Shown: positions 1 through 5,170, counted from the first letter of the stretch. The stretch is DNA of 5,170 nucleotides from an uncultured Oscillospiraceae bacterium (GCA_934668295.1 CAKUND010000121.1:1-5170); one strand, 5' to 3'. Numbers and translations: made by a program. The notes: a model not told the origin generated them from the letters alone.

Positions 1-1
1 C

Positions 2-448
2 TCAGCGCTCGAGATAGCGGTGGATGATCGCCGCGACCTGTGCGCGCGTGGCGTTGGCCTTCGGGTCAAGCTTGCTGTTTGCGCCCTTCAGCAGCTTCTC
101 GCCCACAGCCCAGTTCATGGACTCGAGCGCGTAGCCGGAGACGGTGCCGAGATCGCTGAAGCTTGCAAGGTTATCGCCGTTCGACGCGGTGGACGCATTG
201 CGGTAAGCCGTGTAGCGATAGAGGATGGTGACGATCATGGCGCGGGTCAGCGGAGCATTGGGCGCGAAGCGGTCAGAACTCGTGCCGTCCATGATGCCGT
301 TTGCGTAGACATAGCGGACATCATCATAGAACCAGTCGCTGCGGGATACGTCGTCGAAGCGGAGCGTTGTGCCGGTGGTGCCGGTATAGCAGCTCCGTCC
401 GCCAAAATCCAGCGACTTTACGGAGATTTTACCGGCTTTACGTAGATT
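2..448 (-). pseudogene. C-terminal remnant of an SLH-domain surface protein, 5' end lost
   Basis: The open frame encodes 148 residues ending at a TGA (2-4). It contains two S-layer homology modules: about residues 31-78, with FDDV, the WFYDDV helix, NGIMDGT and PLTRAM, and about residues 97-146, with FSDL, MNWAV, GAN and ATRAQVAAII. SLH modules usually sit at the end of exported proteins and bind secondary cell-wall polysaccharide, so this is the anchoring end of a larger protein. The frame opens after a TAA (449-451) and has no ATG, GTG or TTG before the ATG at 290-292. That ATG lies in the middle of the first SLH module and has no Shine-Dalgarno. No signal peptide, promoter or upstream domain is visible, and a terminator pointing toward the remnant lies at 489-516. 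The frame opens inside a 20-bp tandem duplication (416-455). I read it as a truncated or frameshifted gene. An assembly error is the main alternative. Confidence 0.75.
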
Positions 449-455
449 TTACCGT
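416..455. repeat. 20-bp tandem duplication, two copies
   Basis: Two adjacent 20-nt units (416-435 and 436-455) match at 18 of 20 positions; both contain CTTTACG and AGATTTTACCG. Read on the minus strand, each copy carries GGTAAAATC followed by CGTAAAG. Because 20 is not a multiple of three, the two copies lie in different frames. Copy 436-455 reads GKIYVK in one frame, and copy 416-435 reads GKISVK in the SLH frame. The duplication therefore coincides with the point where the SLH reading frame is broken. A more degenerate third copy may lie at about 456-478. Confidence 0.75.
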
Positions 456-488
456 AGCAGTTTTGGTGATTTTGCCCATGACAAGCAG

Positions 489-516
489 AAAAAAGCCTCC
501 TCCGAAAGGGGGAGGC
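489..516 (-). terminator. Rho-independent terminator for minus-strand transcription
   Basis: The 9-bp stem (495-503 with 508-516, one G-T pair) closes a GAAA/TTTC tetraloop. On the minus strand it is followed directly by six T (489-494). It lies about 240 nt past the antiporter stop and is the first good terminator for that transcript. It also shields the SLH remnant from read-through. It has no T-run in the plus direction. Confidence 0.8.
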
Positions 517-537
517 GGCGCGGCAAAGGCGGATGCA

Positions 538-700
538 CCAAATGCCTTTCTCTCCGGGGAAGGTGGCCCAAAGGGCCGGATGAGGATTGGGGAGCAGCTG
601 CGAAATGCTGAAACTGCCAGGCAAAACACAACTGCGTTCATCCCTCATCAGCCTGCTCCGCTTCGCTCCGCAGCCAGCTTCCCCCAGGGGAAGCCAAGGG
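538..700. repeat. Palindromic dispersed repeat, MITE/REP-like
   Basis: The two arms are inverted copies around a roughly 57-nt centre. The left arm (538-585) contains GGGGAAGGTGGC, a GGCCC-AAA-GGGCC hairpin (565-577) and GATGAGG (579-585). The right arm (643-700) starts with CCTCATC and contains GCCAGCTTCCCC. GGGGAAGGTGGC matches the reverse complement of the right arm at 11 of 12 positions, and GATGAGG/CCTCATC is exact. The right arm also holds a perfect 8-bp hairpin, GCTTCCCC with GGGGAAGC (677-694). From memory, modules of this kind are common between genes in Oscillospiraceae and related gut Clostridia. I see no transposase and no clear target duplication. Confidence 0.6.
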
Positions 701-757
701 GCGCTCCCGCGCCAGTGCGTCACCGGAGACTGCTGTGCAATTTCGGGGTGCTCCCGG

Positions 758-2077
758 TCAGGCGGGCTTTTTTTCCGGCACGAGGAAGATGAAGACCAGC
801 GAGCTGACAAGCAGCAGGTAGGGATAGAACAGGAACGGGATGATCTGGAACGCGGTGAGCGTTTCGCCAAGCTCCGCGACGGCGGAGATGGCCAGGAGCA
901 TCTGCGCGCCGTAGGGGATGATGCCCTGGAAGATGCACGAGAAGGTGTCGAGCAGCGACGCGCTCTTTTTGCCCGTGATGCCGTATTCCTCGCTCATCTG
1001 CCTGGCGATGGGGCCGGCCATGACGATGGCGACGGTATTGTTGGCCGTGGCGATGTCCATCGCGCCGACCAGCAGACCGATGCCGAGCTGACCGCCCTTA
1101 TTGCCGTGGAAAACGCGGCGGATAAAGCCGAGCAGCGCCTCGAAGCCGCCATACTCACGGATGAGGCCGCACATGGCGGAGACAAGGATCGTGACCATGA
1201 TCGTCTCGAACATGCCGGACGCGCCGGAGCCCATGTTCCCCAGCAGCTCGGTCGGATGCACCGCGCCGGTGGCGAGCATGATGACGGAGCCGGAGAAAAT
1301 GCCGGTCAGCAGGACGAGGAACACATTGACGCCCGCTACGCCGCCGACGAGCACCAGCAGATACGGGATGGTCTGCAGCAGATGGTATTCCGGGATCTCG
1401 ACCGCGCCGATGTCGCTTTTCAGCGAGAACACGAGAATCAGCGCCAGCGTCACGAGCGCTGCCGGCAGCGCGATGCGGAAATTCGTGCGGAACTTGTCCT
1501 TCATTTCGCAGCCCTGCGTGCTGCAGGCGGCGATGGTCGTGTCGGAAATGAACGAAAGGTTGTCGCCGAACATCGCGCCGCCCATAACGGAGCCGATGCA
1601 CAGCGCCAGATGGAACCCGGACGCCTTTGCCACGGCGACGGCGATGGGGACGATCAGCGTGATCGTGCCGCAGGACGTGCCCATGGCCGTCGAGACAAAG
1701 CACGAGACAACGAACAGAACCGCCACGGCAAAGCGCGCCGGGATGTGCGCAAGCATGAAATACGCGACGGACTCCGCGCTGCTGCGGCCCACGACGCCGA
1801 CAAACACGCCGGCCGCCAGGAAGATCAGGATCATCGTCATGATATTCTTATCGCCGACACCCTTCGCCATGACCTCCAGCTTCTCGTCGAACGACAGCGC
1901 CCGGTTCTGCAGGCAGGCGACGAGGATCGCGACGAGGAACGCCACGACGATGGGGATATTGTAAAATCCCATTTCGATCTTCAGACCGTATTCAAACAGA
2001 CAGCCCAGACCCAGATACAGAACAAGGAACACCCCGATGGGCAGCAGGGCGATCGCGCGCGCGGGTTTCTTCTCCAT
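758..2077 (-). CDS. NhaC-family Na+/H+ antiporter
   Basis: This encodes a 439-residue integral membrane protein, a normal full length for the NhaC family, with about a dozen hydrophobic segments. Members exchange Na+ for H+ across the cytoplasmic membrane and support Na+ and pH homeostasis; some relatives exchange organic anions instead. Family-typical blocks are GTSCGTI (133-139), GGAMFGDNLSFISDTTIAAC (166-185) and DIATANNTVAIV (341-352). The segment from LLDTF to IPYGAQ (375-392) gives the second half of the polar substrate path. The two polar re-entrant-like blocks suggest the inverted-repeat fold of the ion transporter superfamily. I chose the ATG at 2075-2077, preceded by a purine-rich AGAGAAG. 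The in-frame GTG at 2117-2119 sits in the loop of a leader hairpin and is unlikely to be used. The gene is divergent from the DUF1538 operon and has its own promoter. The family is clear, but the exact substrate cannot be read from sequence. Confidence 0.9.
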   Translation of the reverse strand: MEKKPARAIALLPIGVFLVLYLGLGCLFEYGLKIEMGFYNIPIVVAFLVAILVACLQNRALSFDEKLEVMAKGVGDKNIMTMILIFLAAGVFVGVVGRSSAESVAYFMLAHIPARFAVAVLFVVSCFVSTAMGTSCGTITLIVPIAVAVAKASGFHLALCIGSVMGGAMFGDNLSFISDTTIAACSTQGCEMKDKFRTNFRIALPAALVTLALILVFSLKSDIGAVEIPEYHLLQTIPYLLVLVGGVAGVNVFLVLLTGIFSGSVIMLATGAVHPTELLGNMGSGASGMFETIMVTILVSAMCGLIREYGGFEALLGFIRRVFHGNKGGQLGIGLLVGAMDIATANNTVAIVMAGPIARQMSEEYGITGKKSASLLDTFSCIFQGIIPYGAQMLLAISAVAELGETLTAFQIIPFLFYPYLLLVSSLVFIFLVPEKKPA

Positions 2078-2097
2078 GATGCTTCTCTCTTTTTCAT

Positions 2098-2133
2098 AAA
2101 AATTCACTCCCGGCCGCACATGCGGCCGGGAGT
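2098..2133 (-). promoter_or_regulatory. Leader hairpin plus T-run, possible attenuator of the antiporter gene
   Basis: The arms ACTCCCGGCCGCA (2106-2118) and TGCGGCCGGGAGT (2121-2133) are perfect reverse complements separated by 2 nt, which in practice gives a 12-bp stem with a 4-nt loop. On the minus strand the stem is followed by GAA and then five T (2098-2102). It begins about 13 nt after the predicted transcription start and ends before the start codon. It therefore sits in the 5' leader and not at the end of a gene. It could be an intrinsic terminator used for attenuation, or an RNA-stabilising stem. Confidence 0.6.
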
Positions 2134-2152
2134 CTGCGCATAAGCTCTCTTA

Positions 2153-2181
2153 ATTGTATTGGCTTTCTGTCCTTTCGTCAA
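2153..2181 (-). promoter_or_regulatory. Sigma-70/SigA-type promoter for the NhaC gene
   Basis: On the minus strand, TTGACG (2176-2181, one mismatch to TTGACA) and TACAAT (2153-2158, one mismatch to TATAAT) are separated by exactly 17 nt. The predicted start is near 2146, giving a leader of about 70 nt that contains the hairpin at 2106-2133. Confidence 0.8.
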
Positions 2182-2271
2182 GTAAATCGATGATTCTTTG
2201 GTGAAACTGCATAAAAATACATTGGCCTGCGCTGCGTGCATAAAATTAACAGCCTTTTTACATTTCCGCTC

Positions 2272-2300
2272 TGTTCAGAATGGGTTTTTTCTGCTAAAAT
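2272..2300 (+). promoter_or_regulatory. Promoter for the DUF1538-PII operon (extended -10)
   Basis: TAAAAT (2295-2300) is preceded by TGC, which makes an extended -10 element. A weak -35-like TGTTCA (2272-2277) lies 17 nt upstream. The predicted start near 2307 leaves a leader of about 24 nt with a good ribosome site. The poor -35 suggests dependence on the extended -10 or on an activator. Confidence 0.55.
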
Positions 2301-2318
2301 AAGAACAATTCTTGAAAT

Positions 2319-2333
2319 AGGAGTGAGGCTTTG
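2319..2333 (+). promoter_or_regulatory. Ribosome binding site deciding a TTG start
   Basis: AGGAG (2319-2323) is spaced 7 nt from the TTG at 2331-2333. The first internal ATG falls about 40 residues in, after the first membrane segment, so the TTG is the credible start. Confidence 0.75.
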
Positions 2334-3857
2334 TACCGCAGACAGGTGTTACTGGAAAAACTGAAGGAGGCCGCGGCCTCCGTTCTGCCGATCAGTCTGA
2401 TCGTGCTGGCGATCTGCTTCGTGCTCGTGCCGGTGGATACAGGACTGATGCTCTCGTTCGTGCTGGCGACAGCCATGCTCATTCTGGGCATGGGGCTTTT
2501 CACGCTCGGCGCAGAGATGTCCATGAGCAGGATCGGCAACTACATGGGCGCGAAGCTGACAAAATCGCGCAGGCTCGGGCTGATCCTGATCGTCAGCTTC
2601 CTGCTGGGCGTCGCCATTACGGTGGCTGAGCCCGATCTGCAGGTGCTGGCAGCCAACGTGCCGGAGATCGATAAAACCGTCCTCATCCTGACTGTCTCCG
2701 TCGGCGTGGGCATCTTCCTGATGCTCTGCATGGTGCGCATTCTGTTCGGCATTTCGCTGCGGCTGCTGCTGATCGTGTTCTATGCGCTGGTGTTTCTGGC
2801 CGCGTTTTTGTCCGATCAGGGCATTCTCGCCGTCGCGTTTGACTCCGGCGGCGTGACGACCGGCCCAATGACCGTGCCGTTCATCATGGCGCTCGGCGTG
2901 GGCGTTGCGTCCATTCGTTCTGACGAAAACGCGAAGGCGGACTCGTTCGGCCTTGTCGGCCTGTGCTCCATCGGGCCGATCGCGTCGGTGCTGCTGCTGG
3001 GCGCGATCTATAAGACGCAGCCCGCGCAGGCGGAAAGCGAGGCTGCCGCCGCCATCACCAATACGGTCGCGCTGGGCCGGGACTACCTGCACGCCTTCCC
3101 GGAATATCTGAAGGAGGTCACGCTGGCGCTGCTGCCGATCGTGGTGTTCTTCCTGATCTTCCAGGTCGTCTCGCTGCGGCTGCGGAAGTTGCCGTTTCTG
3201 CGGGTCATGGTCGGTATTCTGTATACATACGCGGGGCTCGTCCTGTTCCTGACGGGCGTGAACGTCGGCTTTTCGCCGGTCGGCTACGCGCTGGGCGCGG
3301 CGCTGACGGAGGGATGGAAGCTGTGGCTGCTCATTCCGCTGGCCATGCTCATGGGCTGGTTCATCATCAACGCCGAGCCTGCCGTCCACATTCTCAACCG
3401 GCAGGTCGAGGACCTGAGCGCGGGCGCGATCTCGGCACGGGCCATGGGCATGAGCCTGTCCATCGCCGTCTCCGCCGCAGGCGGGCTTGCGATGCTGCGC
3501 GTTATCACGGGCGTTTCGATCATGTATTTTCTTGTGCCGGGGTATTTTATCGCGCTGGCGCTGTCGTTCTTCGTGCCGCGCACATTTACGGCCATCGCAT
3601 TCGACTCCGGCGGCGTGGCCTCCGGCCCGCTGACGGCGACATTCATGCTGCCGTTCGCCATGGGCGCGTGCGAGGCGCTGGGTGGGAACGTCATGACGGA
3701 CGCATTTGGTCTTGTCGCGCTCGTCGCGATGATGCCGCTCATCACCGTGCAGGTCATGGGCGCGATCTACGTGATCAAATCCCGCCGCGCCGAAAAAGAG
3801 CCCGCTCTGCCGGACTTCGGCGACAATGAGATCATCGAACTGTGGGAGGCCTGCTGA
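2331..3857 (+). CDS. DUF1538 membrane protein, two repeats fused (UmpAB-like)
   Basis: This encodes a 508-residue polytopic membrane protein, initiated at TTG, with two homologous DUF1538 halves. Matching motifs are LKEAAASVLPI (11-21) with LKEVTLALLPI (260-270); AEPDLQVL (99-106) with AEPAVHIL (348-355); and AFDSGGVTTGP (169-179) with AFDSGGVASGP (423-433). Also matching are ADSFGLV...GAIY (203-227) and TDAFGLV...GAIY (456-480). The two conserved AEP and FDSGG(V)xxGP motifs per protein are likely the polar transport centres of an inverted or tandem repeat fold. As I recall, a two-gene DUF1538 pair (UmpAB) in Halomonas was reported as a Na+(Li+,K+)/H+ antiporter; that function is transferred here by inference only. 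The stop is 1 nt before the PII-like start, so the two genes are translationally coupled. The segment between the halves (about 228-258) is hydrophilic and Ala-rich. The membrane protein and family call is firm, the substrate is not. Confidence 0.87.
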   Translation: MYRRQVLLEKLKEAAASVLPISLIVLAICFVLVPVDTGLMLSFVLATAMLILGMGLFTLGAEMSMSRIGNYMGAKLTKSRRLGLILIVSFLLGVAITVAEPDLQVLAANVPEIDKTVLILTVSVGVGIFLMLCMVRILFGISLRLLLIVFYALVFLAAFLSDQGILAVAFDSGGVTTGPMTVPFIMALGVGVASIRSDENAKADSFGLVGLCSIGPIASVLLLGAIYKTQPAQAESEAAAAITNTVALGRDYLHAFPEYLKEVTLALLPIVVFFLIFQVVSLRLRKLPFLRVMVGILYTYAGLVLFLTGVNVGFSPVGYALGAALTEGWKLWLLIPLAMLMGWFIINAEPAVHILNRQVEDLSAGAISARAMGMSLSIAVSAAGGLAMLRVITGVSIMYFLVPGYFIALALSFFVPRTFTAIAFDSGGVASGPLTATFMLPFAMGACEALGGNVMTDAFGLVALVAMMPLITVQVMGAIYVIKSRRAEKEPALPDFGDNEIIELWEAC

Positions 3858-3858
3858 C

Positions 3859-4527
3859 ATGGAACTTTATTACATCATTGCCGTTACCGACGCCGACCGC
3901 GGCGAGGCCATGAACGCCCTGTTCCGCGAGACGGGTCTGCCGATGATCCTCAGCGCGCCGGGCCGCGGTACGGCCAAGGACGAGCATCTGGCCGTCTATG
4001 GTCTGGACGAAACGCTCAAAACCGTCACATCCTCCGTTGCCAGCGCGCAGGAGGCCGTGCAGCTCGTCAAGGCTGCCAAACGCAAGCTGTTTCTCGACAT
4101 TCCCGGCAACGGGATCCTGCTGACCGTGCCGCTCAAGAGCGTGGCGGGCGGCAGAACGCTCGCCTATCTGACCAACGATCTGAAAACAGGAGGAACGCCG
4201 CATATGGAATTCAATCACGAGCTGATCGTCGTGATCCTGAACGAAGGCTACGCCGATCTCGTCATGGACGCCGCACGGGCCGCAGGCGCAGGCGGCGGCA
4301 CGGTGCTGCACGCGAAGGGCACAGGCTCGAAGCGCGGAGAAAAATTCTTCGGCGTGAGTCTGGCCGACGAAAAGGACATGGTCTACATCATCGCCTACGC
4401 GGATGAAAAGGCCGCGATCATGCGCGCGATCAACGAGCACGCGGGCCCCGGCACCAAGGCCGGCGCGATCTGCTTCTCGCTGCCCGTCAGCTCCGTCGCA
4501 GGTCTGCGCGAACGGGACGAGGGATAA
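3859..4527 (+). CDS. Tandem two-domain PII-like signalling protein
   Basis: This encodes a soluble protein of 222 residues with two PII-like (GlnB/GlnK superfamily) domains in tandem, about 1-105 and 116-222. The second is the clearer one. It has ELIVVILNEGYADLVMDAAR (121-140), the GGTVLHAKG turn (146-154), KFFGV (162-166), and a B-loop-like PGTKAGAI followed by FSLPVSSVAGL (197-216). The first repeats the ending as PGNGILLTVPLKSVAGG (82-98). Canonical PII trimers bind ATP/ADP and 2-oxoglutarate and dock a T-loop on partners. Here the loop after HAKG is much shorter, and the uridylylated tyrosine of GlnB is absent, so regulation by uridylylation is not expected. I chose the ATG at 3859 because GGGAGG (3844-3849) precedes it by 9 nt; an in-frame ATG at 3826 lies inside the upstream gene. 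Tight linkage to a membrane protein suggests it gates that transporter, by inference. An internal start site lies at 4188-4206. Confidence 0.85.
   Translation: MELYYIIAVTDADRGEAMNALFRETGLPMILSAPGRGTAKDEHLAVYGLDETLKTVTSSVASAQEAVQLVKAAKRKLFLDIPGNGILLTVPLKSVAGGRTLAYLTNDLKTGGTPHMEFNHELIVVILNEGYADLVMDAARAAGAGGGTVLHAKGTGSKRGEKFFGVSLADEKDMVYIIAYADEKAAIMRAINEHAGPGTKAGAICFSLPVSSVAGLRERDEG
4188..4206 (+). promoter_or_regulatory. Internal Shine-Dalgarno and in-frame ATG at the PII domain boundary
   Basis: A consensus AGGAGG (4188-4193) is spaced 10 nt from the ATG at 4204-4206, which is codon 116 of the two-domain gene and in frame. Initiation here would give a 107-residue protein starting MEFNHELIVV, the usual length and start of a single PII-like protein. 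It is either a working second start or the relic of two fused genes. Confidence 0.6.
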
Positions 4528-4531
4528 TATC

Positions 4532-4559
4532 AAAAGCCGCCGGACGCCCGGCGGCTTTT
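4532..4559. terminator. Bidirectional rho-independent terminator
   Basis: GCCGCCGG (4536-4543) and CCGGCGGC (4548-4555) form a perfect 8-bp stem with a 4-nt loop. AAAA (4532-4535) and TTTT (4556-4559) flank it and extend the pairing to 12 bp. The symmetry gives a T-run on either strand, and the hairpin lies between the convergent PII-like and MetA-family genes, so it can end both transcripts. Confidence 0.88.
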
Positions 4560-4570
4560 ACTCTTTGTTT

Positions 4571-5170
4571 TTATACCGGCCGGATGGCGGAGAGGTCATA
4601 CGGCGTGGTCTGGTAGACGAAATAGTTGAGCCAGTTCTGATACAGAAGATTCGCGTGGCTGCGCCAGGTGACCATGGGCGGCTTCGTGTCGTCGTCGCCC
4701 GGGTAATAATTCTCCGGCACATGGATGGGAAGCCCGGCGTTTTTATCACGCAGGTATTCCGCCTCCAGCGTCCCGGCGTCGTATTCCGAGTGGCCGGTGA
4801 TGAAGATCTGCCGGCCGCCCTCGGTCGCCATGGCGTATACCCCCGCCTGCTCGGACGAGGCAAGGATCTTCAGCTTGCCGCAGCGCGCAATATCCTCGCG
4901 CCGGACGCTCGTATGCCGGGAATGGGGAACCATGAACACATCGTCAAACCCGCGCATGAGCATGGACGAGCGCCGCTCGACCCGGTGCGGATAGACGCCA
5001 AAGAGCTTTTCGGGCAGGTCGACCTTCCCGATGCCGTAGTGATAATAAAGCCCCGCCTGCGCGCCCCAGCAGATGTGGAACGTGCTGTGCACATGCGTCC
5101 GGCTCCATTCCATGATGCGGCACAGCTCCGGCCAGTATTCGACCTGCTCAAACGGCATCTGCTCCACAGG
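4571..5170 (-). CDS. metAA: Homoserine O-acetyltransferase (MetA family), C-terminal part, cut by window edge
   Basis: The frame runs off the window; 199 residues ending at a TAA (4571-4573) are visible. MetA-family enzymes acylate L-homoserine from acyl-CoA in the cytoplasm, the first committed step of methionine synthesis. The class-I glutamine-amidotransferase-like core is clear: [16 protein letters not shown] carries the nucleophile Cys (fragment residue 34), GFDDVF and PHSRHT follow, GHSEYD carries the catalytic His and Glu (127 and 129), and [10 protein letters not shown]...NWLNYFVYQ closes the protein. Aligned without gaps to family numbering, these correspond to Cys142, His235 and Glu237, so the full protein should be about 307 residues. 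Fragment residue 3 in PVEQMPF falls at position 111, where Glu marks acetyl-CoA users and Gly (E. coli) marks succinyl-CoA users. I therefore call it an acetyltransferase, though pipelines may label it metA, succinyltransferase. It converges on the PII-like gene. Its promoter and any SAM riboswitch lie outside the window. Confidence 0.92.
   Translation of the reverse strand, partial: PVEQMPFEQVEYWPELCRIMEWSRTHVHSTFHICWGAQAGLYYHYGIGKVDLPEKLFGVYPHRVERRSSMLMRGFDDVFMVPHSRHTSVRREDIARCGKLKILASSEQAGVYAMATEGGRQIFITGHSEYDAGTLEAEYLRDKNAGLPIHVPENYYPGDDDTKPPMVTWRSHANLLYQNWLNYFVYQTTPYDLSAIRPV

Larger units (their letters stand above)
449..757. other. Non-coding stretch with terminator and dispersed repeat
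   Basis: I see no gene in this 309-nt stretch between the SLH remnant and the antiporter. Frames that cross it run through the terminator hairpin and the palindromic repeat and resemble no protein family. It would be the 3' untranslated region of the antiporter transcript. A further small hairpin, GGCGC-loop-GCGCC, lies at about 699-712. Confidence 0.7.

Noticed and set aside
20..445. A 141-codon plus-strand open frame over the SLH remnant
   Set aside because: The minus frame carries two recognisable SLH modules; the plus frame is its antisense shadow.
758..775. GC-rich sequence followed by seven T on the plus strand as a terminator
   Set aside because: The T-run is the Lys codons at the end of the antiporter (PEKKPA), only a poor stem precedes it, and no plus-strand gene ends there.
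2117..2119. Upstream GTG as the start of the antiporter
   Set aside because: It falls in the loop of a strong hairpin, has no Shine-Dalgarno, and adds 14 residues without family resemblance; the ATG at 2075-2077 fits better.
587..2143. A 518-codon plus-strand open frame opposite the antiporter gene
   Set aside because: It is rich in Asp, Arg, His, Gln and Ala with no family resemblance, runs antisense to a clear NhaC gene and starts inside the dispersed repeat. High GC and the rarity of TTA, CTA and TCA codons in the real gene explain the lack of stops.
3111..3128. AAGGAGG between the two DUF1538 halves as a second internal ribosome site
   Set aside because: No ATG, GTG or TTG lies in frame at usable spacing. 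The bases encode the conserved LKE that also begins the first half, where the same CTGAAGGAGG occurs.
2349..3860. A 503-codon minus-strand open frame opposite the DUF1538 gene
   Set aside because: It has the same His/Arg/Gln/Asp-rich composition and no motif, and mirrors a well-supported membrane protein gene.
3832..4533. A 233-codon minus-strand open frame opposite the PII-like gene
   Set aside because: It is an antisense shadow; the plus frame has clear PII-like domains, a good ribosome site and a terminator.

Overview
The window looks like a stretch of chromosome from a high-GC, Gram-positive gut-type anaerobe of the Clostridia, probably Oscillospiraceae-like. This is inferred from the GC-rich codon use, an S-layer homology (SLH) remnant, a dispersed 'GGATGAGG ... 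CCTCATC' type palindromic repeat, and the gene families present. No rRNA or other phylogenetic marker is available to confirm it.

Layout, left to right. (1) Positions 2-448, minus strand: the C-terminal part of an SLH-domain cell-surface protein. It has two SLH modules and no usable start, and its reading frame opens inside a 20-bp tandem duplication, so it is read as a broken gene. (2) Positions 449-757: a non-coding stretch with a rho-independent terminator for minus-strand transcription (489-516) and a palindromic, MITE/REP-like repeat (about 538-700). (3) Positions 758-2077, minus: a complete NhaC-family Na+/H+ antiporter. (4) Positions 2078-2330: a divergent control region. It has a near-consensus minus promoter, a perfect 13-bp-arm hairpin plus T-run in the antiporter leader, an extended -10 plus promoter, and two 9-nt direct repeats between the promoters. 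(5) Positions 2331-3857, plus: a TTG-initiated membrane protein made of two DUF1538 repeats. (6) Positions 3859-4527, plus, 1 nt downstream: a soluble protein made of two PII-like (GlnB/GlnK superfamily) domains. A strong internal Shine-Dalgarno and in-frame ATG lie at the domain boundary. (7) Positions 4532-4559: a hairpin terminator that can work in both directions. (8) Positions 4571-5170, minus: the C-terminal two thirds of a MetA-family homoserine O-acyltransferase, whose acyl-specificity residue is the acetyl-type glutamate.

How the genes may work together. The central part (758-4527) reads as a cation-homeostasis locus. An NhaC antiporter is divergent from a DUF1538 membrane protein, and a DUF1538 pair (UmpAB of Halomonas) has, as I recall, been reported to act as a two-component Na+(Li+,K+)/H+ antiporter. 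The DUF1538 gene is tightly coupled to a PII-like gene. That resembles AmtB-GlnK and SbtA-SbtB, where a PII trimer gates the neighbouring membrane protein according to nucleotide state. The idea that this tandem PII-like protein gates the DUF1538 transporter is inference from gene order. The most unusual detail is the internal initiation site, which could let one gene make both a two-domain and a single-domain PII-like product.
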